Shown here: piece by piece, positions 8,193 to 16,112 of the stretch
Layout: the number at the start of each line of letters is the position of its first letter
How positions within the stretch are numbered: position 1 is the first letter of the stretch
Origin: Mesorhizobium ciceri WSM4083
Lineage (GTDB): Bacteria; Pseudomonadota; Alphaproteobacteria; Rhizobiales; Rhizobiaceae
Direction of reading: 5' to 3'
Length of the DNA: 64,000 nt
Assembly (NCBI RefSeq): GCF_000519305.1
Contig: NZ_JAFG01000007.1
Coordinates: forward strand, 247,158 to 311,157
Made by a program: the position numbers and the translations under genes
Notes under the pieces: model-generated
Databases searched by the model: none
Told to the model about the DNA's origin: nothing
Seen by the model: the letters and a program-made list of their open reading frames with translations, nothing else

Positions 8193-9305
8193 ATGTATGT
8201 CGCGGTAAAAGGTGGCGAAGCCGCAATCGCCAACGCCCACAGCCTGCTGGCCGACCGCCGGCGTGGCGACCGTTCGGTGCCCGCCCTTCGTCTCGACCAG
8301 ATCGTCGAGCAACTGGCGCTCGGCGTCGACCGGGTGATGAGCGAGGGCTCGCTCTACGACCGTGAACTGGCGGCACTGGCAATCGTCCAGGCGCGCGGCG
8401 ACATGATCGAGGCGATCTTCCTGGTGCGCGCCTATCGCACCACGCTGCCGCGCTTCGGCTACTCCAAGCCGATCGACACCGCCAACATGCTGGTCGAGCG
8501 GCGCGTATCGGCGACCTACAAGGATCTGCCTGGCGGTCAGTTGCTCGGGCCGACATTCGACTACACCCACCGGCTGCTCGATCCCGAGCTTGCCGCCGGC
8601 GCCGATGTCGCCGAGCCCTTGCTGCGCGAGACGGAAGCGCAAGCCATGCCGCGCGTCTCGGCGATCCTCGCCCGCGAAGGCTTGATCGAACCGGACGGCG
8701 ACATGCCGCAGGACCATGTCCCCGGCGACATCACCCGCGAGCCGCTCGAATTCCCGATGGCGCGCGACATCCGCCTTCAGGCGCTGTCACGCGGCGATGA
8801 GGGATTCCTGCTGGCGCTCGGCTATTCCACCCAGCGCGGCTATGCCCGCAACCATCCCTTCGTCGGCGAGATCCGCATCGGCGAGGTCGAGCTCGAGCTC
8901 GACGTGCCCGAACTGCCCTTCGCTGTCCCGCTTGGCACTGTCCGCGTCACCGAATGCCAGATGGTCAACCAGTTCAAAGGCTCAGCCAAGGCGCCGCCGC
9001 AGTTCACCCGCGGCTACGGCCTGGTCTTTGGCCAGAGCGAGCGCAAGGCGATGGCCATGGCGCTCTGCGACCGGGCGCTGCGCGCGAAGGAGCTCGGCGA
9101 GGATGTCGTCGCCGCGGCCCAGGACGAGGAGTTCGTCATCTCACACTCCGACAATGTCCAGGCGACCGGCTTCGTCGAGCATCTGAAGCTGCCGCACTAT
9201 GTCGATTTCCAGGCCGAACTCGACCTCGTGCGCCGCATGCGCGCCGAGCACGACGCGCGCGAAAACCCGCCGAAGGGCGACGAGAAGCGGGAGGCCGCGG
9301 AATGA
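8193..9305 (+). CDS. phnI: C-P lyase core subunit PhnI
   Basis: 370 aa. MYVAVKGGEAAI is the standard PhnI N-terminus, so ATG 8193 is chosen although the frame stays open upstream to 8139. In the core complex PhnI displaces adenine from a nucleoside triphosphate to couple phosphonate to ribose C1. Conserved blocks: RVSATYKDLPGGQLLGPTFDYTHRLLDPEL, FAVPLGTVRVTECQMVNQFKG and EEFVISHSDNVQATGFVEHLKLPHYVDFQ. Its stop overlaps the fosX start. Confidence 0.94.
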   Translation: MYVAVKGGEAAIANAHSLLADRRRGDRSVPALRLDQIVEQLALGVDRVMSEGSLYDRELAALAIVQARGDMIEAIFLVRAYRTTLPRFGYSKPIDTANMLVERRVSATYKDLPGGQLLGPTFDYTHRLLDPELAAGADVAEPLLRETEAQAMPRVSAILAREGLIEPDGDMPQDHVPGDITREPLEFPMARDIRLQALSRGDEGFLLALGYSTQRGYARNHPFVGEIRIGEVELELDVPELPFAVPLGTVRVTECQMVNQFKGSAKAPPQFTRGYGLVFGQSERKAMAMALCDRALRAKELGEDVVAAAQDEEFVISHSDNVQATGFVEHLKLPHYVDFQAELDLVRRMRAEHDARENPPKGDEKREAAE

Positions 9306-9721
9306 TCGAAGGCCTTTCCCACATGACCTTCATCGTCCGCGATCTCGAGCGGATGACTAAAATCCTGAAGAGCGTATTCGACGCACGCGAAGTCTATGCC
9401 AGCGATACCGAGCAGTTCTCGCTGTCGCGCGAAAAATTCTTCCTGATCGGCGACATCTGGGTCGCCATCATGGAGGGCGAGCCCTTGCCGGAGCGCAGCT
9501 ACAACCACATCGCCTTCAAGATCAATGATGCGGATTTCGATCGCTACGCCGAGCGCATCGGCAAGCTCGGCCTCGACATGCGCCCGCCCCGCCCGCGCGT
9601 CGAGGGCGAAGGCCGCTCGATCTACTTCTACGACGACGACAACCACATGTTCGAATTGCACACCGGCACGCTCGCTGAGCGGCTGGCGCGCTACGCCAAG
9701 GGACTGGAAGTCGCACAATGA
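9302..9721 (+). CDS. fosX: FosX-type fosfomycin hydrolase / VOC-fold protein inside the phn operon
   Basis: 139 aa glyoxalase/VOC fold. Metal ligands at the positions expected for FosX are present: His7, His69 (YNHIAFK) and Glu118 (MFELHTG); so is Glu44 (SREKF), the general base that lets FosX hydrate the fosfomycin epoxide with Mn(II). The M. loti enzyme encoded in a phn operon is described as a weak fosfomycin hydrolase, so its native role may be in phosphonate metabolism. ATGA overlaps join it to phnI (9302-9305) and phnJ (9718-9721), so it is translated as part of the C-P lyase operon. Confidence 0.9.
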   Translation: MIEGLSHMTFIVRDLERMTKILKSVFDAREVYASDTEQFSLSREKFFLIGDIWVAIMEGEPLPERSYNHIAFKINDADFDRYAERIGKLGLDMRPPRPRVEGEGRSIYFYDDDNHMFELHTGTLAERLARYAKGLEVAQ

Positions 9722-10686
9722 CTGACATCGCCACCTACAACTTCGCCTATCTCGACGAGCAGACCAAAAGGATGATCCGCCGGGCGATCCTCAAGGGCAT
9801 CGCCATCCCCGACTACCAGGTGCCGTTCGCTTCGCGCGAAATGCCGATGCCCTATGGCTGGGGCACTGGCGGCGTCCAGGTCACCGCTTCGATCATCGGC
9901 CCGGACGATGTGCTGAAGGTCATCGACCAGGGCGCCGACGACACCACCAACGCGGTGTCGATCCGTGCCTTCTTCAAGAAGGTCGCCAATGTCGCTGTCA
10001 CCACCGATACCGCCAGCGCCACCATCATCCAGACCCGTCACCGCATTCCCGAGCATCCGCTGAAGACGGGCCAGGTGCTGGTCTATCAGGTGCCGATCCC
10101 CGAACCCCTGCGCTTCCTCGAGCCGCGCGAGACCGAAACGCGCAAAATGCATGCGCTGGAGGAATACGGCCTCATGCACGTCAAGCTCTACGAGGACATC
10201 GCCAAGCACGGCCGCATCGCCACCACCTATGCCTACCCGGTCAAGGTCGAGGGCCGCTATGTGATGGACCCCTCGCCAACGCCGAAATTCGACAATCCCA
10301 AGATGCATCGCTCGCCGGCGCTGCAGCTGTTCGGCGCCGGCCGCGAAAAGCGCATCTATGCGGTGCCGCCGTTCACCGAAGTGGTCAGCCTCGACTTCGA
10401 GGATCATCCGTTCGAGGTCCAGACCTTCGACCAGCCCTGCGCGCTGTGCGCGGCCGAGAATGTCTATCTCGACGAGGTCATCCTCGACGACCATGGCGGC
10501 CACATGTTCGTCTGCTCCGACACCGACCATTGCGAGAAGCGGCGCAACGCCCCTACCTCCCCCTTGTGGGGAGGTCGCGCCGAAGGCGCGGGTGGGGGTC
10601 TTGACCAATCTACGCCCCACTCAACCCCCACCCCGGCGCTGCGCGCCGACCCTCCCCACAAGGAGGAGGGTAAGGAGAAGCAATGA
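9718..10686 (+). CDS. phnJ: C-P lyase catalytic radical-SAM subunit PhnJ, with a repeat-derived C-terminal tail
   Basis: 322 aa, against 281 in E. coli. It uses a 4Fe-4S cluster and S-adenosylmethionine to cleave the C-P bond of ribose-1-phosphonate-5-phosphate. The cysteines fall exactly at Cys241, Cys244, Cys266 and Cys272 (QPCALC and FVCSDTDHC), the cluster and catalytic residues of E. coli PhnJ. From about residue 278 the sequence is low-complexity (Pro/Gly/Thr-rich) and is encoded by a palindromic intergenic-type repeat at 10551-10671, so the native last residues were replaced. The stop overlaps the phnK start, with AAGGAG for phnK just beyond the repeat. Confidence 0.94.
   Translation: MTDIATYNFAYLDEQTKRMIRRAILKGIAIPDYQVPFASREMPMPYGWGTGGVQVTASIIGPDDVLKVIDQGADDTTNAVSIRAFFKKVANVAVTTDTASATIIQTRHRIPEHPLKTGQVLVYQVPIPEPLRFLEPRETETRKMHALEEYGLMHVKLYEDIAKHGRIATTYAYPVKVEGRYVMDPSPTPKFDNPKMHRSPALQLFGAGREKRIYAVPPFTEVVSLDFEDHPFEVQTFDQPCALCAAENVYLDEVILDDHGGHMFVCSDTDHCEKRRNAPTSPLWGGRAEGAGGGLDQSTPHSTPTPALRADPPHKEEGKEKQ
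10551..10671. repeat. Palindromic repeat element inside the 3' end of phnJ
   Basis: Two ~48-bp imperfect inverted arms (10551-10599 and 10624-10671), each carrying a smaller hairpin (CGCGCC-GAAGG-CGCG and the GGCGC/GCGCC part of the second arm). The outer part, CTTGTGGGGAGGTCG followed by GGGTGGGG, belongs to the same family as the intergenic copy at 19819-19935. Here it is read in frame as the PhnJ tail. Confidence 0.85.
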
Positions 10687-11459
10687 CCGACGAACCGCTG
10701 CTGCGCGTTTCCGCGCTGTCCAAGTTCTACGGCTCGCGCGTCGGCTGCGACAACGTCTCCTTCGACCTGTGGCCGGGCGAAGTCCTGGCTGTCGTGGGCG
10801 AGTCCGGCTCCGGCAAGACGACATTGCTCAACTGCCTGTCGACGCGGCTGCTGCCGAGTTCCGGCACTGCCAGCTACCGCATGCGCGACGGCCAGTTCCG
10901 TGAACTCTACCGCATGAGCGAGGCAGAGCGCCGCTTCCTGATGCGTACCGACTGGGGTTTTGTCCACCAGAACCCGGCCGACGGCCTGCGCATGACGGTC
11001 TCGGCCGGCGCCAATGTCGGCGAGCGGCTGATGGCTGTCGGCGACCGCCACTATGGCAAGATCCGCGCCACCGCCGTCGACTGGCTGTCACGCGTCGAGA
11101 TCGACGAGGACCGCATCGACGACGAGCCGCGCGCCTTTTCAGGCGGCATGCGCCAGCGCCTGCAGATTGCCCGCAACCTCGTCACCGGCCCGCGCCTGGT
11201 GTTCATGGACGAACCGACCGGCGGCCTAGACGTCTCGGTCCAGGCGCGCCTGCTCGACCTGCTGCGCGGTCTGGTCACCGATCTTGGTCTGGCGGCCATC
11301 GTCGTCACCCACGACCTTGCCGTGGCGCGGCTTCTGTCGCAGCGCATGATGGTGATGAAGGACGGTCGCGTCGTCGAAAGCGGTCTCACCGACCGCGTGC
11401 TCGACGACCCGCGCGCGCCTTACACGCAGCTCCTCGTTTCCTCGATACTTCAGGTGTAA
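10683..11459 (+). CDS. phnK: C-P lyase ABC-type ATPase PhnK
   Basis: 258 aa. Walker A GESGSGKTT (about 39-47), signature SGGMRQRLQIARNL, Walker B LVFMDEPTGGLDVS and switch His in VTHDLAVARLL. PhnK resembles peptide-transporter ATPases but docks on the PhnGHIJ core rather than on a permease. ATGA overlap with phnJ; 2 nt to phnL. Confidence 0.92.
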   Translation: MTDEPLLRVSALSKFYGSRVGCDNVSFDLWPGEVLAVVGESGSGKTTLLNCLSTRLLPSSGTASYRMRDGQFRELYRMSEAERRFLMRTDWGFVHQNPADGLRMTVSAGANVGERLMAVGDRHYGKIRATAVDWLSRVEIDEDRIDDEPRAFSGGMRQRLQIARNLVTGPRLVFMDEPTGGLDVSVQARLLDLLRGLVTDLGLAAIVVTHDLAVARLLSQRMMVMKDGRVVESGLTDRVLDDPRAPYTQLLVSSILQV

Positions 11460-11461
11460 CC

Positions 11462-12169
11462 ATGCCGACGCCCCTCGTTGTCTCCGACGTCGCCAAGAGC
11501 TTCACCATGCATCTGCGCGACGGCATCAAGCTGCCTGTTATCGCCGGCGTCTCGTTCTCGATCAGGGCCGGCGAATGCACCGTGCTCGGCGGCCCGTCCG
11601 GTGCCGGCAAGAGCTCGATCCTGAAGATGCTCTACGGCAACTACGCCGTCGACGAAGGCCAGATCATCGTCACGCACGATGACGGGCTGATCGACCTCGC
11701 TACCGCAAGCCCGCGCACCGTTCTTGCCGTGCGCCGGCAAACGATCGGCTATGTCAGCCAGTTCCTGCGCACCGTTCCGCGCGTCTCGGCGCTCGACGTC
11801 GTCGCCGAACCGCTGGTCGAGCGCGGCGAGGATCGCGAGATTGCCCGCGGCAAGGCACGCGCCTTGCTGGCGCAGCTTAACCTGCCGGAGAAACTCTGGG
11901 CATTGCCGCCTGCGACCTTCTCCGGCGGCGAGCAGCAGCGCGTCAACATCGCACGCGGCTTCATCACCGAGCACCCGATCCTGCTGCTCGACGAGCCGAC
12001 AGCTTCGCTCGATGCCAGGAACCGCGATGTCGTGATCGAACTCATCGCCGCCAAGAAGGCGGCCGGTGTCGCGCTGCTCGGCATCTTCCATGACCACGAC
12101 GTACGCGAGGCGGTTGCCGACCGCATCATCGACGTCACCGCTTTCGCGCCCGGAAAAATCGCCGCATGA
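11462..12169 (+). CDS. phnL: C-P lyase ABC-type ATPase PhnL
   Basis: 235 aa. Walker A GGPSGAGKSS (about 40-49), signature FSGGEQQRVNIARG, Walker B ILLLDEPTASLD, His in IFHDHDVREAV. LolD-like, but its position directly after phnK identifies it as PhnL, which joins PhnK on the C-P lyase complex. Its stop overlaps the next gene by 4 nt. Confidence 0.92.
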   Translation: MPTPLVVSDVAKSFTMHLRDGIKLPVIAGVSFSIRAGECTVLGGPSGAGKSSILKMLYGNYAVDEGQIIVTHDDGLIDLATASPRTVLAVRRQTIGYVSQFLRTVPRVSALDVVAEPLVERGEDREIARGKARALLAQLNLPEKLWALPPATFSGGEQQRVNIARGFITEHPILLLDEPTASLDARNRDVVIELIAAKKAAGVALLGIFHDHDVREAVADRIIDVTAFAPGKIAA

Positions 12170-12783
12170 CCAGGAAATTGTCCGAGACACCGCTGGTCCA
12201 CCCGACAGCGGAGGTGCAGAACTCGATGCTCGGCCGCTGGACCGAGGTCGCCGACCGCAGCCGGGTCTCGGAAAGCGAACTTGGCGACTATTCCTACATG
12301 ATGCAGGACTGCTCGGTCTGGTGCGCGACGATCGGCAAGTTCGCCAACATCGCGGCCAGCGTGCGCATCAACGCCACCAACCACCCGACCTGGCGGCCGA
12401 CGCTGCATCACTTCACCTATCGCGCCTCGGATTATTGGGACGATGCCGAGCACGAGACAGAGTTCTTCGCCCAGCGCCGCGCCAAACGCGTCACCATCGG
12501 CCACGATACCTGGCTCGGTCACGGCTCGACCATCCTGCCCGGCGTCACTGTCGGCGATGGCGCCGCGGTCGGCGCCGGTGCTGTCGTCTCGAAAGATGTC
12601 GCGCCTTACACCATCGTCGCCGGCGTGCCGGCAAAGCCGATCCGCGAGCGCTTCGACCGTCGCACGGCCGAACGCTACCAGGCGCTCGCCTGGTGGGACT
12701 GGGACCACGCAAGGCTGCGGGCCGCGTTGGATGATTTCCGGGAGCTTGAGGCCGAGGCGTTCCTGGAAAAATATGGCGGATAG
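12166..12783 (+). CDS. Hexapeptide-repeat acyltransferase of the phosphonate operon (DapH/CatB-like fold)
   Basis: 205 aa left-handed beta-helix transferase. Hexapeptide-like turns run from HPTAEVQNSMLG through GDYSYMMQDCSVWCATIGKFANIAASVRI; a catalytic His is likely in TNHPTW, and GHDTWLGHGSTILPGVTVGDGAAVGAGAVVSKDVAPYTIVAGVPAKPI is the acetyltransferase C-terminal coil. Such proteins regularly accompany phn genes and form their own subfamily, but the acyl acceptor is unknown; aminoalkylphosphonate acetylation (a PhnO-like role) is a guess. Overlaps phnL by 4 nt. Confidence 0.85.
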   Translation: MTRKLSETPLVHPTAEVQNSMLGRWTEVADRSRVSESELGDYSYMMQDCSVWCATIGKFANIAASVRINATNHPTWRPTLHHFTYRASDYWDDAEHETEFFAQRRAKRVTIGHDTWLGHGSTILPGVTVGDGAAVGAGAVVSKDVAPYTIVAGVPAKPIRERFDRRTAERYQALAWWDWDHARLRAALDDFRELEAEAFLEKYGG

Positions 12784-13067
12784 CGACGTCCAGGACTGGG
12801 CGGTCACTGACGCTGGGCAGCGGGGCACTATCACAAACTGCCCCGGCCCCTACTATCCGCGTGACGTGCCTCTCGACACCAGCATCGGCGCCATGACGGC
12901 CCTTGTCTGGAACGCCTGAAGGACGGCCTCGCCATTGCCAGCGCGCGACGGGCGAGTACGTGCGCATCAAGTGGTGCCGTCTCGCCACCGGCGCCAGCTC
13001 GCCAGGCCTGCATTCCACATCACCTTCGACTGCTGATCCTGGCCGGCCGCAGTCTCCGGCCTGTGGA
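12784..13067. other. Intergenic stretch without a recognisable gene
   Basis: Between the hexapeptide transferase and phnC there are 382 bp. A 48-codon open frame from ATG about 12773 (overlapping the transferase) to TGA 12919 contains ITNCPGPYYPRDVPLD, which I do not recognise; it could be the remnant of a lost gene. The segment otherwise carries nothing identifiable until the PHO-box-like repeats at 13068. Confidence 0.3.
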
Positions 13068-13096
13068 GCGTAACAAAACTGACATCACCGCGACAC
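13068..13096 (+). promoter_or_regulatory. Putative PHO box upstream of phnC
   Basis: Three 7-mers at an 11-bp period: GCGTAAC (13068), CTGACAT (13079) and GCGACAC (13090), with AAAA and CACC spacers. The PhoB box is two or more CTGTCAT-like heptamers at this spacing; the middle copy matches 6 of 7, the flanking ones less well. It is 70 bp before the phnC ATG. phnCDE-type importers in rhizobia are known PhoB targets. Confidence 0.5.
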
Positions 13097-13165
13097 GGCA
13101 GGTTCATGTGGCTGCGCTAGGCGAGTGCCTGACGATCAATATGGTCCGGACTGGAACCTGCCCCC

Positions 13166-14023
13166 ATGCCAGCAAATTCCGCCACGCTCGAAATCCGCGG
13201 TGTCACCCGACGATTTGGCAAGAACACTGCCGTCAGCGACATCAACATCGCCATCCCGCAGGGTCAGATGGTTGGCGTCATCGGCCGTTCGGGCGCCGGC
13301 AAATCGACCCTTCTTCGCATGATCAACCGTCTCATCGATCCCAGCCAGGGGTCGATTTTTTTTGACGGCGCCGAGGTCTCGAAGCTGAGCGGCTCGCCGC
13401 TGCGGCGCTGGCAGCGTGACTGCGCCATGATCTTCCAGCAGTTCAACCTGGTGCCGCGCCTCGACGTGCTGACCAATGTGCTGCTCGGCAAGCTGAACCA
13501 CCGTTCCACCATGTCCAACCTTCTCGGCATGTTCTCCCGCGCCGAATGCGCCGAGGCTGTCGCCGCGCTCGAGCGGCTCGATATCGCCCGCACCGCGTTG
13601 CAGCCCGCCGGCACCTTGTCGGGCGGCCAGCAGCAGCGCGTCGCCATTGCCCGCGCCATGATGCAGCAGCCCAAGGTGATCCTCGCCGACGAGCCGATCG
13701 CCTCGCTCGACCCGCTCAACGCCAAGGTGGTGATGGATTCGCTGCAGGACATCAATCTGCGCGAGGGCATCACCGTCGTCACCAATCTGCACACGCTGGA
13801 TACCGCCCGCACCTATTGCAACCGCATCATCGGCATGGCCGCTGGCAAGGTCGTCTTCGACGGCCCGCCGGAAGAACTCAACCGCGAGGCCGTGCGCCTC
13901 GTCTACGGCGCCGACAGCAATGGCCAGGAGATCTCCGAGGCCATCACCTCGACCAGCGTTGCCTTCAGCCGCAAGATCGCCGCATCCGCCGGACCGCTCG
14001 AGCCCGCATTCCCGGGATATTGA
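13166..14023 (+). CDS. phnC: Phosphonate/phosphate ABC transporter ATPase PhnC (PhoC)
   Basis: 285 aa. Walker A GRSGAGKST (about 38-46), Q-loop MIFQQFNLVPRLDVLTNVLLG (the NVLLG stretch is typical of PhnC), signature LSGGQQQRVAIARAM, Walker B VILADEPIASLDP. It powers the PhnD-PhnE importer. In Sinorhizobium meliloti the orthologous phoCDET system is a high-affinity phosphate and phosphonate transporter. First gene after the putative PHO box; 170 bp separate it from phnD. Confidence 0.92.
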   Translation: MPANSATLEIRGVTRRFGKNTAVSDINIAIPQGQMVGVIGRSGAGKSTLLRMINRLIDPSQGSIFFDGAEVSKLSGSPLRRWQRDCAMIFQQFNLVPRLDVLTNVLLGKLNHRSTMSNLLGMFSRAECAEAVAALERLDIARTALQPAGTLSGGQQQRVAIARAMMQQPKVILADEPIASLDPLNAKVVMDSLQDINLREGITVVTNLHTLDTARTYCNRIIGMAAGKVVFDGPPEELNREAVRLVYGADSNGQEISEAITSTSVAFSRKIAASAGPLEPAFPGY

Positions 14024-14095
14024 GTCCATGATCCCGAAAAGTGGAAACCGGTTTTCTCGGACAAACGGGAACCGATTTGTCCAGAGATCATGGAC
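14024..14095. repeat. Short palindromic repeat between phnC and phnD
   Basis: Outer arms GTCCATGATC (14024-14033) and GATCATGGAC (14086-14095) flank an internal CCCGAAAAGTGG / CCGGTTTTCTCGG fold. A shorter copy of the same family occurs at 47791-47839. Confidence 0.8.
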
Positions 14096-14193
14096 CAAAA
14101 AAGAGCGGTTGGATCGCCAGCCCACGTCAAGGGCACCTGTCAAAATCGATAACGCTGCCGGCGCGGGGCCGGAACCTACAGGAGAAATATCCA

Positions 14194-15102
14194 ATGTTCA
14201 GGAAGATGGTTTTTGGCGCCGTTTCGGTGCTCGCCATGGCGACCAGCATGGCCCAAGCGGCCGATATGAAGGAATTTCGCGTCGGCATTCTCGGCGGCGA
14301 AAACGAAACCGACCGACTGCGCAACTACCAGTGCCTCGCCGACCATTTGAAGACCGAATTCGGCTTCGAAAAGGTCTCGCTGTTCCCGGCCGCCGACTAT
14401 GACGGCGTCATCCAGGGTCTGCTCGGCGGCACGCTCGACTTCGCCGAACTTGGCGCTTCCGGCTACGCCAGCGTCTATATCAAGGACCCGAAGGCGGTCA
14501 CCCCGATCCTCACCACCCAGCAGACCGACGGCGCCACCGGCTATTATTCGATCGGCCTGGCGCTGAAATCCTCCGGCATCACCGACATCAAGTCGGCCAA
14601 GGGCAAGAAACTCGGCTATGCCGATCCGGATTCGACCTCCGGCTATCTGATCCCGCTGACCCAGATTCCGAAGGACACCGGCGCTTCGAACGAGACGTTC
14701 TTTGCTTCGACCCAGTTCAACGGCGGCCATGAGAACAACATCCTCGCCGTGCGCGACGGCAAGGTCGATGTCGCGGTAGACGATTCCTCGGGCGTCGGCG
14801 ACTTCAAGAACGGCTTCACCTCCGGCAGCTTCCACAAGGTAGTCGCCAAGGGCGCAGTCGACCCCAACGACCTGGTCGAAGTCTGGCGCTCGGCCCTGAT
14901 CCCGAACGGCCCGCTGGTCGTGCGCACCGCGCTCGGCGACGACATGACCGCCAAGCTGACCGCCTTCTTCACCGCCCTGCCGACCAAGGACAAGGCTTGC
15001 TTCGAAGGCGTCGAAGGCGGCGACTTTACCGGCTACGTCCCGGTCAAGGCGGACTTCTACAACGTCATCGTTGAAGCCCGTAAGGCAGCCATCGGCGGCT
15101 AA
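14194..15102 (+). CDS. phnD: Phosphonate/phosphate ABC transporter binding protein PhnD (PhoD)
   Basis: 302 aa. Signal peptide cleaved near AQA-AD (residues 21-24), then a type 2 periplasmic binding fold: FRVGILGGENETDRLRNY, DYDGVIQGLLGGTLDFAELG, KKLGYADPDSTSGYLIPL, DVAVDDSSGVGDF. The conserved SGY-like residues bind the phosphono group. ATG 14194 is chosen because it gives the signal peptide and lies 6-10 nt after AGGAG; the frame upstream to 14041 is repeat sequence. A strong hairpin follows. Confidence 0.93.
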   Translation: MFRKMVFGAVSVLAMATSMAQAADMKEFRVGILGGENETDRLRNYQCLADHLKTEFGFEKVSLFPAADYDGVIQGLLGGTLDFAELGASGYASVYIKDPKAVTPILTTQQTDGATGYYSIGLALKSSGITDIKSAKGKKLGYADPDSTSGYLIPLTQIPKDTGASNETFFASTQFNGGHENNILAVRDGKVDVAVDDSSGVGDFKNGFTSGSFHKVVAKGAVDPNDLVEVWRSALIPNGPLVVRTALGDDMTAKLTAFFTALPTKDKACFEGVEGGDFTGYVPVKADFYNVIVEARKAAIGG

Positions 15103-15114
15103 CGGCGAAATCTG

Positions 15115-15145
15115 AAAGGGCGGTGCGTTCAAAGCACCGCCCTTT
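15115..15145 (+). terminator. Hairpin after phnD (attenuator)
   Basis: 12-bp stem AAAGGGCGGTGC / GCACCGCCCTTT with a 7-nt loop, ending in TTTCT, 12 bp after phnD and 14 bp before phnE1. Partial termination here would keep the binding protein in excess of the permeases. Confidence 0.7.
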
Positions 15146-15159
15146 CTGCATCTCCGATC

Positions 15160-16110
15160 ATGACCATTTCAGTGACAGCCCCCACCCACCCGATGGCAGA
15201 CGCCTGGCGACGCCAGACGTCGTTACGCCGCCTCTATACAGTGCTGGGCGTCGGCCTGCTGCTTGCCGCGATGTTTTCCAGCATGTGGTTCGCCGACGAA
15301 GCCAATGCCGGGCACTTCTTCGACCGCCTGCCGCACATTCTGGATTTCCTGAGCTGGCTGGTTCCCAAGGATTGGAACGACGTCTGGCGCGCGATGTTCG
15401 ACATCGCCTCGCCGCACGACACCGGCACCCAGGAATTCAACTTCCCGCTCGGCCGCGTCTATATCTGGGGCGGGCTCTACATCCCCGAATATTTCGAGCT
15501 GATGCTGACCACGATGAATGTGGCACTGGTCTCGACCTTTATCGGCTTTGTCTTCGCCGTGCCCTTCTCGTTCATCGCGGCGCGCAATCTGACGCCGCAC
15601 CCGGTGCTGCGGCTCATCGTCAAGCGCCTCATGGAATTGCTGCGCGCCTTTCCCGAAATCGTCATTGCCGGCCTGTTCGCCGCCATCGTCTCGACCGGTC
15701 CCATCGCCGCCATCATCGCCATCGGCCTGCATTCGATCGGCGCACTCGGCAAGCTGTTCTACGAGATCAACGAGAACATCGACATGCGCGCCGAGGAAGG
15801 CTTGACGGCGGTCGGCGCCAACTGGTTCGAGCGGGTGCGCTTCGCCGACCTGCCCCAGGTGCTGCCCAACTTCATGTCCTACACGCTGCTGCGGATCGAG
15901 ATCAATGTTCGGGCCTCGACCATCATCGGCGCCGTCGGCGGCGGCGGCATCGGCGAGGAACTGAAGCTCTCCATCTCGCGCGGCTTCGGCGCCAAGACGC
16001 TGGCGCTGGTGCTGCTCCTGTTCACGACCATCTTCATCATCGACCAGTTCTCCGCCTGGCTGCGCCGAAAATTGGTCGGCGAACAAGCCTTTTTGATGAG
16101 CGCCACCTGA
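15160..16110 (+). CDS. phnE: Phosphonate/phosphate ABC transporter permease PhnE1 (PhoE)
   Basis: 316 aa, TM1 near residues 27-45, then a periplasmic stretch (about 50-110) and five further hydrophobic segments. The coupling loop is in ALGKLFYEINENIDMRAEEGLTAVGANWFERVRFADLPQVLP and the C-terminal half has STIIGAVGGGGIGEELKLSI, both hallmarks of PhnE. It probably pairs with the second PhnE below as a heterodimer. Confidence 0.92.
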   Translation: MTISVTAPTHPMADAWRRQTSLRRLYTVLGVGLLLAAMFSSMWFADEANAGHFFDRLPHILDFLSWLVPKDWNDVWRAMFDIASPHDTGTQEFNFPLGRVYIWGGLYIPEYFELMLTTMNVALVSTFIGFVFAVPFSFIAARNLTPHPVLRLIVKRLMELLRAFPEIVIAGLFAAIVSTGPIAAIIAIGLHSIGALGKLFYEINENIDMRAEEGLTAVGANWFERVRFADLPQVLPNFMSYTLLRIEINVRASTIIGAVGGGGIGEELKLSISRGFGAKTLALVLLLFTTIFIIDQFSAWLRRKLVGEQAFLMSAT

Positions 16111-16112
16111 CC

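Noticed and set aside
9302..9721. Recently acquired antibiotic-resistance gene
   Set aside because: Base composition matches neighbours and the gene overlaps phnI and phnJ by 4 nt each, so it is an old part of the operon.
13136..14194. 352-codon minus-strand frame opposite phnC
   Set aside because: Complete overlap with phnC, whose motifs are unambiguous; antisense shadow.
15123..16112. A 784-aa fusion reading frame ending in PhnE2
   Set aside because: The first 330 codons only shadow phnE1 in another frame and have Arg/Ala/His-rich composition; PhnE2 starts naturally at 16113.
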